Shown piece after piece: positions 17,401 to 25,948 of a DNA stretch of 64,000 bases (position 1 is its first letter; each line of letters starts with the position of its first letter). The notes below the pieces were generated by a model. The model was given only the letters and a program-made list of their open reading frames with translations. It was not told where the DNA came from and did no database searches. Source of the DNA: Spirosoma oryzicola (lineage in GTDB: Bacteria > Bacteroidota > Bacteroidia > Cytophagales > Spirosomataceae). The stretch lies in NCBI RefSeq assembly GCF_021233055.1, contig NZ_CP089546.1:34508-98507 (forward strand), in the 5' to 3' direction. A program made the position numbers and the translations under genes.

Positions 17401-18869
17401 GACTCCGGCCCGTGATCATGACGGCACTGGTCGCTTCATTTGGTTTTATTCCGATGGCCGTTTCGAACTCAGCCGGTGCCGAAGTACAGAAACCACTGGC
17501 CACCGTCGTGATCGGCGGACTACTAACGGCGACTGTGCTGACACTCCTTATTTTACCCATTCTTTATTCGCTGATCGAACGAAAAGCGGTAGCTAAGGAA
17601 GCCAGAGCCGCCAGTTCGTCAGGGCCCGGCCCGGCGGCAGGACTAGTTGTGATACTGCTTGTAGCGCTGACTACCACCAGCCGGGCTCAAGGACCGCAAC
17701 AAATTACGATTCAGCAGGCAATCCAGCAGGCTACGAACCGGAACGGTCAGTTGCAGACGGCCAATCTGGGCGTGAGCCAGCAGCAGGCCCTACGCCGGAC
17801 AGCCTACGATGCCGGTCGCCTGTCAGCCTCGCTTATGCTGGGCCAATACAACAGCCGCCGGTTCGACAACAACCTCACCCTTACGCAAACTATTCCCAAT
17901 CCAACCCTGATGCGTCGACTGGCCCAGCTAAACGACCAGCTGGTAAGCGCCCGGCAGGCTGGGGTAGCCGTAACGCAGCAAGATATCCTGTACGGGGTTA
18001 AATCAGTGTATTACGAGTTAAATTATCGCTACCGGAAGCGAATACTTTTTCAGCAGCAGGATACCGTCCTGACGGAGTTTGTAAAGGCGGCCGGGCTACG
18101 CTTTAAAACAGGCGAAACGGGTAGTCTGGAAAAAGCGTCGGCCGAAAGTCAATTGGCCGAGCAGCGGGTACGATTAGCGCAGCACGAAGCGTCCATAATG
18201 GCGAGCCGGGTCCAGCTGCAAACGTTTCTTTACAACCAGCAGCCGATTGATATTTCGGCGGAGCCACTGCCCAAACCGGCCATTGAAGCCATCCAGGATA
18301 GTGCTTCGCTGGCCCGCAACCCGCTGCTCCTGCAGTTGCAGGAGCAGATCCAAGTTGCGGAACAGAGCCGGCTTGTCGAGCAGGCCCGGATGAAACCAGA
18401 TTTTCTAGTGGGCTTGTTTAGCCAGACTCTGATTGGCAATCAGTTGATTAACGGACAGGAGCTTTTTTTTGGACCCGGTTATCGGTTCAATGGGGGACAG
18501 ATTGGTATTACACTTCCCCTGCCCGGTCAGCCGCAGAAAGCCCGCATCAATGCCGCCCGAATCGGCGAGCAAATTGCCCGGACGGAACTGAAGAATCAGC
18601 AGTTCGCACTTAGTCAGCAACTGAGCCAGGCGGTTCAGCAATATGGGCTATTTCGGCAGGCACTGGCCTATTACGAAGCCAATGGACTACCCCAGGCCGA
18701 ACTGATGCAGCAAAATGCCCGCAGCAGTTTCAGCCGTGGCGATATCGGTTACGTAGAATTTTCACTGGCGCTTCAACAAGCCTTCACGATCCAGTCAAAC
18801 TACCTTGACCTGCTCAATCAATACAACCAATCGGTTCTATACATCAATTATTTACTGGGTAATCCCTGA
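14421..18869 (+). CDS. CusA/CzcA-family heavy-metal RND transporter fused to a TolC-family domain
   Basis: 1482 residues from the ATG at 14421; a TTG at 14406 would add five. Residues 1-1060 are a complete heavy-metal RND pump: first helix IIYFSIRNKLIIGLFTLALI, CzcA signature LGAIDFGLIVDGAVIIVEA near 410, and two porter loops. The tail from about 1075 (LVVILLVALTTTSRAQ, then a coiled-coil outer-membrane-factor sequence) is a TolC-like domain with its own export-like hydrophobic segment. Such fusions are known in Bacteroidota. The substrate (Cu/Ag or Co/Zn/Cd) cannot be decided by eye. It overlaps the adaptor gene by one base. Confidence 0.93.
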   Translation: MLNAIIYFSIRNKLIIGLFTLALIGWGIWSASQLPIDAVPDITNNQVQVITSTPSLAAEDIERLVTFPIEVSLSSIPGITELRSFSRFGLSIVTVVFTDATDVYWARQQISERLQTVVGQIPPGVGSPTMAPVTTGLGEIFQYTVVPQKGYENRYSLSDLRTIQDWTIRRSLLGTPGVADVSGFGGLLKQYEIAVDPDRLRSAGVTMTDLFTALQQNNQNTGGAYIDKKPNAFFIRSDGLIHSPDDVADIVVQLNAQGLPVRVRDVAQVGIGSAVRYGAVTRNGQGETVGAVVMMVKGENSSAVIQRVKEKITQIQQTLPPGIQIIPFLDRTKMVNSAIGTVERNLLEGATIVIVVLVLLLGNFRAGFVVASVIPLALLFAISLMNLFGVSGNLMSLGAIDFGLIVDGAVIIVEATLHHITLRNKDKLLTQREMDDEVFLSAGRIRSSAAFGEIIILIVYLPILALSGIEGKMFRPMALTVAFAILGAFILSITYVPMVSALLLNKKITHKTSFSDRIIKRIHRVYEPILVKALAHRLLILSGAAGLLVVAVYAFSRMGGEFIPQLDEGDFAVDTRTLTGSSLSETIDATQKAQRILLNQFPEVEQVVGKIGSGEIPTDPMPIEAADLMVILKPKADWTSASTRDELAEKMADALAVIPGVTFGFQQPVQMRFNELMTGARQDVALKIYGEDLAQLTKLADQVGSLIRTIDGAKDLYIEQVGGLSQILIRLDRAQIAKFGLNVADVNRVINTAFAGQSAGQVFEGEKRFDLVVRLAADKRQSIDDIRNVYVPVAASATRPAQQIPLGQLAQVTMQEAPNQIQRDNAHRRITLGFNVRGESTPDASARSESTGGRDVESIVTELQQKVGQHIKFPPGYSITYGGQFQNLVDAKKRLSIAVPIALALIFALLFFTFNSVRQSLLIFMAIPLAAIGGVFALLIRGMPFSISAGVGFIALSGVAVLNGIVLIAEFNRLRHEEGLTDMAEIIRLGTEVRLRPVIMTALVASFGFIPMAVSNSAGAEVQKPLATVVIGGLLTATVLTLLILPILYSLIERKAVAKEARAASSSGPGPAAGLVVILLVALTTTSRAQGPQQITIQQAIQQATNRNGQLQTANLGVSQQQALRRTAYDAGRLSASLMLGQYNSRRFDNNLTLTQTIPNPTLMRRLAQLNDQLVSARQAGVAVTQQDILYGVKSVYYELNYRYRKRILFQQQDTVLTEFVKAAGLRFKTGETGSLEKASAESQLAEQRVRLAQHEASIMASRVQLQTFLYNQQPIDISAEPLPKPAIEAIQDSASLARNPLLLQLQEQIQVAEQSRLVEQARMKPDFLVGLFSQTLIGNQLINGQELFFGPGYRFNGGQIGITLPLPGQPQKARINAARIGEQIARTELKNQQFALSQQLSQAVQQYGLFRQALAYYEANGLPQAELMQQNARSSFSRGDIGYVEFSLALQQAFTIQSNYLDLLNQYNQSVLYINYLLGNP

Positions 18870-20086
18870 TGAACCACATGACTTACAAACTATACGCGTA
18901 TAGCCTGCTGGCGGTTCTGATTATAGTTGTTGCTGCCGGGTGCCGCTCGACTGACAATCAGGGCAGTAAAGAACGTACGGATCAGGCGACAGCGACCGAG
19001 CCTACGAACGATTCCGCCACCGCAGGCCCGATTCAGGTGTCGCTCACGCAGGCTCAGTACAACGTAGCGGCCATTCAGTTGGGCCAGCCTACAGTGCGCA
19101 CCCTTCATTCTACGTTGAAAGCGACCGGAACGATTGATGTGCCTGCGTCGAACCTGGTTTCTGTTGCCATTCCCTTCGGCGGATACATCCGGAAAATCGA
19201 TCTGGAACCGGGCATGAAGGTACGGAAAGGGCAGCCGCTGGTCCAATTGGAAAACCCCGATTTTATCCAGCTCCAGCAGGATTATCTGGATACGAAAGCC
19301 AAGCTGGAATTTGCAGATCTTGACTTCGTCCGCCAGCAGGAACTGAGTCGCGAAAACGTAAACGCGTTAAAGGTTTTTCAGCAGGTACGAGCCAGCCGAC
19401 AGAGCTTACAAGCTCAACTGGCAGGTATGTCCCAGCGCCTGGCGATGATGCACATCGAGGCCAAAAAGCTCAGTCCAAACCAGTTGACCCGCGTAGTTAC
19501 GATCCCATCGCCCGTATCCGGTTTTGTTACCAAGGTACCCGTCAACAACGGTCGGTTTTTGAATCCATCTGACGTATTGGTTGAGATCACCAACGTCGAC
19601 CACCTGCACGTTCAGCTCAATATTTACGAAAAAGACATCAGCCGGATTCACGCGGGCCAGCGGGTCCGTTTCAGCCTGGGCGGAGACTCCTCCTACGTGC
19701 ATCAGGGAGAAATTTTCCTGATCGGAAAAGCCATCGCAGCTGACCGGACTATTACTGTACTGGCTCATCCGGACGGCTACGCAGCTGATTTTATTCCGGG
19801 AGGCTATGTATCAGCCCTTATCGAAGTACAAACGCAGCCCTTACCCACTCTGCCCGAATCGGCGGTTGTTCGGTACGGAGGCAAGTCGCTAATTTATGTT
19901 CTCGCGAAGAAATACAGTAACCCAACCCGTTACCAGTTCCAGCAGGTAGAGGTTCAAACAGCCGTTCGGGAGAATGGCTACGTAGCTGTAACGCTGCCCG
20001 CTGGTATAGATCCAGCCGTGACACCGATTGTGATCAATGGCGCTTACAGTCTGCTCGCCAAACTCAAAAACAGCGAAGACGAATAA
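18869..20086 (+). CDS. efflux RND transporter periplasmic adaptor subunit (CusB/CzcB-like lipoprotein)
   Basis: 405 residues. The N terminus is a lipoprotein signal with lipobox VVAAGC. The lipoyl-like half-motifs (VAIPFGGYIRKIDLEPGMKVRKGQPL and TIPSPVSGFVTKVPVNNGRF regions) flank a short coiled coil, followed by the beta-barrel and membrane-proximal domains (NVDHLHVQLNIYEKDISRI onward). It links the RND pump to the TolC part. The TGATG junction with the pump gene at 18867-18871 implies coupled translation. Confidence 0.93.
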   Translation: MNHMTYKLYAYSLLAVLIIVVAAGCRSTDNQGSKERTDQATATEPTNDSATAGPIQVSLTQAQYNVAAIQLGQPTVRTLHSTLKATGTIDVPASNLVSVAIPFGGYIRKIDLEPGMKVRKGQPLVQLENPDFIQLQQDYLDTKAKLEFADLDFVRQQELSRENVNALKVFQQVRASRQSLQAQLAGMSQRLAMMHIEAKKLSPNQLTRVVTIPSPVSGFVTKVPVNNGRFLNPSDVLVEITNVDHLHVQLNIYEKDISRIHAGQRVRFSLGGDSSYVHQGEIFLIGKAIAADRTITVLAHPDGYAADFIPGGYVSALIEVQTQPLPTLPESAVVRYGGKSLIYVLAKKYSNPTRYQFQQVEVQTAVRENGYVAVTLPAGIDPAVTPIVINGAYSLLAKLKNSEDE

Positions 20087-20430
20087 AAGCCTAAACCAGC
20101 GATTCCCATTCGTATTTCCTGTTAAAGGCGGCATGCAATTGCGAACTGTTTTGCGAAACGAGTCATCGTTGAATTAGTCACTACCCTCGTTTGGGTTTCA
20201 GCGAGTTGGAACGCTTCCCCGGATCGTCCTGGGGAAGCATCGGGCTTACCTGACGAACACTATTCTGATAAAACCGGCACGAAGCCGAAAAGAGACCGGC
20301 TTACCGGTCTCGTCTTTTTATCAGGCAGGTATAATCCGCACGCATCGTCTTTTTAGTAAGTAACCTGTTTCCTAAACAGACAAGCCGGTGTGCCAGCCAA
20401 CCGACAGGTACACCAACTTCCTAAACCCTT
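20087..20430. other. intergenic region between efflux genes and GMC oxidoreductase
   Basis: No coding sequence seen. It holds a strong terminator for the efflux genes (20292-20316) and the upstream region of the GMC gene, in which I see no clear Bacteroidota -33/-7 pair. Confidence 0.6.
20292..20319 (+). terminator. Rho-independent terminator of the efflux operon
   Basis: Perfect 8-bp stem GAGACCGG / CCGGTCTC with loop CTTA, followed by a T-rich run (GTCTTTTTA). It lies about 200 bp after the adaptor stop and before the next gene. Confidence 0.85.
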
Positions 20431-22158
20431 ATGAACCTGACTCGTAAAGCACAACTTAACCACACGTTCGATGCCATTGTGATTGGTTCGGGCGTCAGTG
20501 GCGGCTGGGCCGCCAAAGAACTTACACAGAAAGGATTGCGGGTACTGATGCTCGAACGAGGGCGCGATCTTCAGCACGTTACCGGCTACGACACGGCAAT
20601 GATGGCCCCTTGGGAGTTTGCCCATCGCGATCGTACTATCTTGCCCAAAGATGATCCAGCCCCTGATTTTCGGGTGATGGGCTACAATGAGCAAAACGGC
20701 CATTTTGTGTTCGACAACCGAAACGCACCCTACAAAGAAACCCACCCGTTTCTTTGGTACCGCCCTGACATTCTGGGTGGTAAGTCGGTCATGTGGGGGC
20801 GGCAGAGCTATCGATTTAGTGAGATGGATTTCGAAGCCAACGCCCGCGATGGGTTCGGTACCGACTGGCCGATCCGGTACAAGGATCTGGCTCCCTGGTA
20901 CAGCTATGTCGAATCGTTCGCCGGGATTTCGGGCAATAAGGAAGGGCTGGACCAGTTACCCGACGGTGAGTTTTTACCGCCTATGGATATGAACTGCGTG
21001 GAAGAGCACGTTCGCGGGAAACTGAAAAGTACCATGAATCGCGTGATGACAATCGGCCGAACCGCCAACCTGTCGAAAGCCAACCCGGTGCACACCTCAA
21101 TTGGTCGCGCTCCATGCCAGTACCGAAATCATTGCGCCAGAGGCTGCCCATACGGTGGCTATTTCAGTTCCCTGTCGTCTACATTACCAGCCGCCCGCAG
21201 CACTAGCCGGCTTACGGTTCGGACTGATAGCATTGTGTCGGAGGTGTTGTTTGACGAGAAAAAAGGGAAAGCAAGTGGCGTTCGGGTCATCGACGCCCGA
21301 ACGAATCAGACAACCGAATACTACGCCCGGATTATCTTCCTGAATGCGTCGGCGATGGCCACAAACTTCATTCTACTCAACTCGGTTTCAACTCGGTTTC
21401 CGAACGGATTGGGTAATGAAAGTGGTACCCTCGGGAAGTACATCATGGATCATCATTTTCAGGTCGGCGCCAATGCCCAGGCTGATGGTATGGGGTTCGA
21501 CGATAAATACTACTACGGGCGCCGGGCGAACGGCATCTACATTCCCCGCTACCGGAATATCGGCACCGACAAACGGACGTACCTGCGAGGCTTTGGCTAT
21601 CAGGGCGGAGCATCCCGGTCTGGCTGGCAGCGACTGATTGCAGAAGCCGCTGGTCCTGATGAGGGTTTTGGAGCCGCATTGAAGGAAAACGCCACGCAGC
21701 CAGGTCCTTGGACGATGGGGATCATGGGATTCGGCGAATGCCTACCCTACGAAGACAACACGATCACGCTTAATCACAACCGCCTTGACAAGTGGGGGTT
21801 GCCAACGATTGTATTCGACGTAAAATTCCGGGAAAACGAGGAGCGTATGCGTCAGGACATGATGAATGATGCCGCCGAAATGCTTGAAGCGGCTGGTCTG
21901 AAAAATATCGCTACGTACGATCGTCATTCGATACCCGGTATGGCAGTTCATGAAACGGGCGGGGTCCGCATGGGCCGTGATCCCAAAACGTCAATGCTCA
22001 ACGCGCACAATCAGCTTTGGGCAGCCAAGAATGTTTTCGTTACCGATGGCGCTTCATTTGCGTCGGTAGCTTGTCAGAACCCGTCGCTCACACTCATGGC
22101 TCTGACGGCCCGGGCGGCCGATTACGCCGTCAGCGAATTGAAAAGGCAGAACTTATAA
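20431..22158 (+). CDS. GMC family oxidoreductase
   Basis: 575-residue FAD-dependent alcohol/sugar dehydrogenase-like protein. The dinucleotide fold is at the N terminus (DAIVIGSGVSGGWAAKELTQ, then LMLERG). A four-Cys segment (CQYRNHCARGCPYG, near residue 230) and the C-terminal active-site region (GMAVHETGGVRMG, then FVTDGASFASVACQNPSLTL) are typical of the Bacteroidota membrane-dehydrogenase-like GMC group. Many relatives sit next to a gluconate-2-dehydrogenase subunit 3 gene; none is present here. No Tat signal is evident, so it is probably cytoplasmic. The substrate is unknown; nearby DUF1080 suggests sugar metabolism. Confidence 0.92.
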   Translation: MNLTRKAQLNHTFDAIVIGSGVSGGWAAKELTQKGLRVLMLERGRDLQHVTGYDTAMMAPWEFAHRDRTILPKDDPAPDFRVMGYNEQNGHFVFDNRNAPYKETHPFLWYRPDILGGKSVMWGRQSYRFSEMDFEANARDGFGTDWPIRYKDLAPWYSYVESFAGISGNKEGLDQLPDGEFLPPMDMNCVEEHVRGKLKSTMNRVMTIGRTANLSKANPVHTSIGRAPCQYRNHCARGCPYGGYFSSLSSTLPAARSTSRLTVRTDSIVSEVLFDEKKGKASGVRVIDARTNQTTEYYARIIFLNASAMATNFILLNSVSTRFPNGLGNESGTLGKYIMDHHFQVGANAQADGMGFDDKYYYGRRANGIYIPRYRNIGTDKRTYLRGFGYQGGASRSGWQRLIAEAAGPDEGFGAALKENATQPGPWTMGIMGFGECLPYEDNTITLNHNRLDKWGLPTIVFDVKFRENEERMRQDMMNDAAEMLEAAGLKNIATYDRHSIPGMAVHETGGVRMGRDPKTSMLNAHNQLWAAKNVFVTDGASFASVACQNPSLTLMALTARAADYAVSELKRQNL

Positions 22159-22174
22159 CCGGAACCTATTCTGA

Positions 22175-22224
22175 TTTTTCGTTCATCGTCAACGATGTGC
22201 ACATCGTTGACGATGAACGAAAAA
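22175..22224. terminator. perfect 50-bp palindrome, bidirectional terminator
   Basis: The left arm at 22175-22199 (TTTTTCGTTCATCGTCAACG, then ATGTG) is the exact reverse complement of the right arm at 22200-22224, with no loop bases and no mismatch. It sits between the converging GMC (stop 22158) and AraC (stop 22261) genes, and each strand ends the hairpin with five T. A bidirectional terminator is the simplest reading. Confidence 0.85.
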
Positions 22225-22260
22225 GCCTACTCAGGCTTCAGTCTCTTCGGAGAGTTGACG

Positions 22261-23097
22261 TTAGAGTCCCCGGCGGAAAGCGGTGGGTGTATGACCAGTA
22301 TACTTCTTGAATTGTTTACAAAAATGGCTTTCGTCCGTGTAGCCAAATTCCTCGGCAATCTGGGCCAGCGTCCGTGAACTATACAACAACCGGGCTTCAA
22401 TCAGCTTAATTTTGTATTTGGTAATATACTGTTTGAGGGATTCCCCGGTATGTTTCTTGAAGAACAGACTAATGTAGGCCGGTGAATAGTGGAAGGCATC
22501 GGCCAGATGGTCGATACTCAGGATCGTGGGCTGGTGAATGTGCTGCCGGATATACAGCAGGATTGCCTCTAGCGAAGCGCTCACAACCGGTTTGGCCGGA
22601 ACATGCCGGAACAGGTTTCGGGCCAGAATCAGCAACATGCTACGTAGCAAACTGTCGCGAATGGGGTCAAAGTAAGGAGATTGCTGCCGCAGGCTTTCTT
22701 CTTCCAGCACCGCCCGTAGGTGATGCAGCTTCTGCTTTTCCAATGGATCGGTTACGATAGACCCGCGACTCTGCGAAGAGGTGGTCAGCAACGCCCTGAT
22801 CACGGGTTGCCAGGAGCCATCCTGTCCAGCGGATGCTTCGCTGTGGATCGATTCGTTGAAGCGGACAAAGCTGAACTCGGTCAGGGTGTCGATCGTAAAA
22901 TGGTGGTAATCTTCGGGTCCCAATAAAAACACATCGCCAGCCTCGTAACCGAACGCATTCCCGTTGATAAAATGTGTCCCACGGCCCTTGAGGATAAAAA
23001 TAATTTCGAAGTAGGTGTGTTTATGGGTAGCGTGCGCCCAGGTAGTAGCCTCAAAATGATAAATACTAAAAGGGGCGTGTAAGACGTATCGCTTCAT
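22261..23097 (-). CDS. AraC family transcriptional regulator (cupin sensor)
   Basis: 278 residues. The N-terminal cupin domain has THKHTYFEIIFILKGRGTHF (about 20-50) and the effector-pocket strands after it. The C-terminal double helix-turn-helix spans about 180-278 (LADAFHYSPAYISLFFKKHTG and IAEEFGYTDESHFCKQFKKY). It is divergent from the DUF1080 hydrolase gene and convergent with the GMC gene. It probably controls the hydrolase in response to a sugar-like ligand; that is inference from position. Confidence 0.92.
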   Translation of the reverse strand: MKRYVLHAPFSIYHFEATTWAHATHKHTYFEIIFILKGRGTHFINGNAFGYEAGDVFLLGPEDYHHFTIDTLTEFSFVRFNESIHSEASAGQDGSWQPVIRALLTTSSQSRGSIVTDPLEKQKLHHLRAVLEEESLRQQSPYFDPIRDSLLRSMLLILARNLFRHVPAKPVVSASLEAILLYIRQHIHQPTILSIDHLADAFHYSPAYISLFFKKHTGESLKQYITKYKIKLIEARLLYSSRTLAQIAEEFGYTDESHFCKQFKKYTGHTPTAFRRGL

Positions 23098-23170
23098 GCA
23101 GCATCCGGACGTGCAGTAAATGTACCGATAAAGAATGGATTCTTACAACGTACATCGCTACCCCCTCCGC

Positions 23171-23178
23171 TACATTTG
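23171..23178 (+). promoter_or_regulatory. candidate -7 element (TACATTTG) for the DUF1080 gene
   Basis: TACATTTG matches the Bacteroidota -7 consensus TAnnTTTG exactly and lies 40 bp before the ATG at 23218. A -33 element is not clear. It sits in the divergent space after the AraC gene. Confidence 0.45.
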
Positions 23179-23217
23179 CCTTCGATAAACGGCTTTCCAC
23201 CCAACCTATTCCATCGG

Positions 23218-24087
23218 ATGATTTTTGTTACTAGCTTATTTATTTGGCTAACGGGCCTATTTGCACCAAAAAATGCGGGTGTCCCTCCAGGCTGGACCCC
23301 GTTACTGGATAAAAACCTGTCGCAGTGGGAAACCTACCTAAGTTATTCGCACAAGACGGGTTATAATGGAAAAATACCAACCGATGCCGCAGGCAACCCG
23401 ATTCAGCCTATCGGATATAACAAAGACAGCACGCACGTATTTTCGGTTAGCAGCGAACCGGGTGGCCCCGTGCTGCGGGTAAGTGGAACGATTTACGGGT
23501 GCTTATTCACCCGCCAGGACTACGAAAACTATCACCTGACACTCCAGGTCAAGTGGGGAACGCAAAAACACGATCCCCGAAAAAATATGCTGCGCGACTC
23601 CGGCATTCTGTATCATTCCACGGGCGAAGCGGGTGCCGAATACTGGCGCTCCTGGATGCTTTCCCAAGAGTTTCAGATCATGGAAGGGCACATGGGCGAC
23701 TTCTGGTGCCAGGCCAACTCCGCTATCGACATCCGTTCTTTCCAGTCAGAAGGCATCATGAACCGGGTAGCGGATGAAAAGCAACCATTTGCCCCCTTCA
23801 AAAAAGGGAGTGATTTTTTCTGCCTCCGATCAGCCAATTACGAAAGTCCGGCGGGCGAATGGACGACGCTCGAACTGATCTGTTTCGAAGGTAAAAGCCT
23901 GCACATCGTCAACGGTCACGTGGTAATGGTCCTCAAAGATTCGCGCTATACAAAACCCGATGGGCAGGATGTTGCCATGGGAAAAGGAAAACTTCAACTG
24001 CAAAGTGAAGCAGCCGAAGTCTTTTACCGGGACATTCGCATAAAACCGCTGACGGCCATGCCCCAGGCGTACGCAGGACTGTTTTAA
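23218..24087 (+). CDS. secreted DUF1080 (3-keto-disaccharide hydrolase) protein
   Basis: 289 residues from the ATG at 23218, with a signal peptide (MIFVTSLFIWLTGLFAP). The concanavalin-like DUF1080 fold is seen in GWTPLLDKNLSQWETY, the YENYHLTLQVKWG strand, RDSGILYHSTG and QEFQIMEGHMGDFW, and the C-terminal GKLQLQSEAAEVFYRDIRI. Relatives hydrolyse 3-keto-glucosides or bind sugars in the periplasm. A TTG start at 23176 would add 14 residues and destroy the signal peptide, so ATG is preferred. Confidence 0.88.
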   Translation: MIFVTSLFIWLTGLFAPKNAGVPPGWTPLLDKNLSQWETYLSYSHKTGYNGKIPTDAAGNPIQPIGYNKDSTHVFSVSSEPGGPVLRVSGTIYGCLFTRQDYENYHLTLQVKWGTQKHDPRKNMLRDSGILYHSTGEAGAEYWRSWMLSQEFQIMEGHMGDFWCQANSAIDIRSFQSEGIMNRVADEKQPFAPFKKGSDFFCLRSANYESPAGEWTTLELICFEGKSLHIVNGHVVMVLKDSRYTKPDGQDVAMGKGKLQLQSEAAEVFYRDIRIKPLTAMPQAYAGLF

Positions 24088-25016
24088 AGTGGGCTTTTCT
24101 TACAGACCGACGGCCAAGCAGACCATAAATATCAAACCAGACGATGGTTCGTTCAACACGGGATTGTTACGTATTGAGATTGGGTTATCTTTATTAGCCC
24201 TTCGATGAGACTTTACTTTTTAGCAAGGCGAATGAATAACTAAAAGTAAAGTCTCACTTCCTTAGGTAATCAATTCAGTAGGCAACGACGTTCGATGTCA
24301 CAACATCCATTATAATAGTGATCAGTATCGGGGATTGGGGCAATTGTCCGTCGACGGTCTATCGCCCTACACAGCCACCAGTTGATCAATGAGACTAAAA
24401 GCAAAACTGTTCTCAATGGATTTATTTGCTTACCTGATACCAAAACTTACAGAACAGGTGAATATGAACCGTATGTAGAATTTTTGAAGTCACACCATTC
24501 TGCGATAGTCCCTTAAAGTAGTAAAATAACTTACTTGTCTTTTTAACTTCTATTTTTACTTACAGCTGCTTTCGAATTATTCACATTCAAATATACAGAC
24601 AAGCTTACAAGATTATTATTTGTCTATTTACTTGTTCTATTTTTCTTCTAGTTACTGCCTTATCTCTAATTTTTACATACTCGAAGCTTGATCATATTAC
24701 AACACTTACTTCCATAAGTATTACTTATACTTACTAATACCATATACGACAATCAAAATATTTATCGTTAATAAAAACTCATTCTTAAGAAATAATTATC
24801 CAAAAGAATAGAGCAATTAAGCAATATATCATTGAATACGCAGAAAAATTACCAGTTAAAATTAACGATTTCACTATCTACATAATCAACTTTATTTTGT
24901 TTTTTTATTATTATAAAAGCAAAATATTTTTGTTAACAGTAATTATAAACCCAGTATAAAAAAACAGAAAACAGAAATCAGAATAAATAAATATTTTCGA
25001 TATAACTTTATTTTTA
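24088..25016. other. long AT-rich non-coding stretch
   Basis: More than 900 bp with no supportable gene. Base composition becomes strongly AT-rich from about 24500 on, unlike the preceding genes, and stays so into the sugar-biosynthesis genes. It includes one long imperfect inverted repeat at 24206-24256. Confidence 0.6.
24206..24256. repeat. inverted repeat, 17-bp arms with one bulge
   Basis: TGAGACTTTACTTTTTAG (24206-24223) pairs with CTAAAAGTAAAGTCTCA (24240-24256), leaving one extra T in the left arm and a 16-base loop. It is about 120 bp past the DUF1080 stop and could be a terminator or a small mobile-repeat remnant. Confidence 0.6.
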
Positions 25017-25907
25017 TTAGCTAGACAACATAGCTAATCCTTCATCAAAGGTCTTGGGATTATATTGCAATTCATTTCTCGCTTTGTCTATTAAAAGTAT
25101 AGTACTTTGTGGACGGCGCGCCACTTGAATAAGTTTTGTGGTGTCAACGCGAGTAATTAATGACTTATCTAAGCCAAAGTATCTAGCTATTCTAGTAGCC
25201 AAATCATATGGCGTAAAAATTTCATAACCTGAGATATTAAAAATCCCTGTAACTACTTTGTCAATGATCATATAACATCCTACAGCCAAATCATCAATTA
25301 ATGTCGGGGTTCGCCATTGGTCATCCACAACTTTAATTTTTTTTCCTTCTTCTAACGTTTGTTTAATCCAAGTAACGATGTTACTTCGGCCGTCATAATG
25401 CGGGGTACCATATAAAAGCATTGTACGGACAATAGACCAGCGTAAATTTGATTTTCGAACTACTAACTCACCTGCCTGTTTACTCTCACCATAGAAATTA
25501 ATTGGATTAGGTTGGCTATTTTCATCATATGGACCGGTAAGCCCATCAAATATAAAATCAGTTGAGATGTAAAGCAGAAAGGCATTTATGGTATCACAAG
25601 CTTCTACAATGTATTCAACCGCGTGTACATTATGTTTCCAACACCTTGTCTTTTCCACTTCACATCTGTCTGCATCTGTCATTGCAGCACCATGGATGAC
25701 TATGTCTGGACGTAAGTGCCTGATAGTCTCAAGAACCACTTGACGGTTTGTTATATCCATCGATTGATAGATATACTCTCCTGAAAAAGAAATCCGGTTA
25801 ACCCCTATTCCTGTTGCTATTATAAATAGATCCGTTTTTTTTATTAATAATTCGACTAGTTTTTGCCCTAAAAAACCATTAGCCCCAGTTATTAGAATCC
25901 GCTTCAT
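25017..25907 (-). CDS. SDR family sugar-nucleotide reductase (RmlD-like dTDP-4-dehydrorhamnose reductase)
   Basis: 296 residues from the ATG at 25907. The Rossmann motif GANGFLGQKL is at the N terminus, with RPDIVIHGAAMTDADRCE, ISTDFIFDGLTGPY and the YGESKQAGE catalytic Tyr-x-x-x-Lys after it, as in RmlD. It would make a deoxy-sugar nucleotide for surface polysaccharide. It is transcribed after two glycosyltransferases. Other rml genes are not in the window, so substrate identity is tentative. The region is AT-rich, suggesting acquisition as a unit. Confidence 0.82.
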   Translation of the reverse strand: MKRILITGANGFLGQKLVELLIKKTDLFIIATGIGVNRISFSGEYIYQSMDITNRQVVLETIRHLRPDIVIHGAAMTDADRCEVEKTRCWKHNVHAVEYIVEACDTINAFLLYISTDFIFDGLTGPYDENSQPNPINFYGESKQAGELVVRKSNLRWSIVRTMLLYGTPHYDGRSNIVTWIKQTLEEGKKIKVVDDQWRTPTLIDDLAVGCYMIIDKVVTGIFNISGYEIFTPYDLATRIARYFGLDKSLITRVDTTKLIQVARRPQSTILLIDKARNELQYNPKTFDEGLAMLSS

Positions 25908-25948
25908 AAGAAACAACTAAACGTAAAAATTTTTGAAAACAGCAAAGA

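Noticed and set aside
24088..25016. Possible insertion-sequence remnant in the AT-rich gap
   Set aside because: No transposase-like translation and no terminal repeats with target duplication were seen; only one inverted repeat near the left end.
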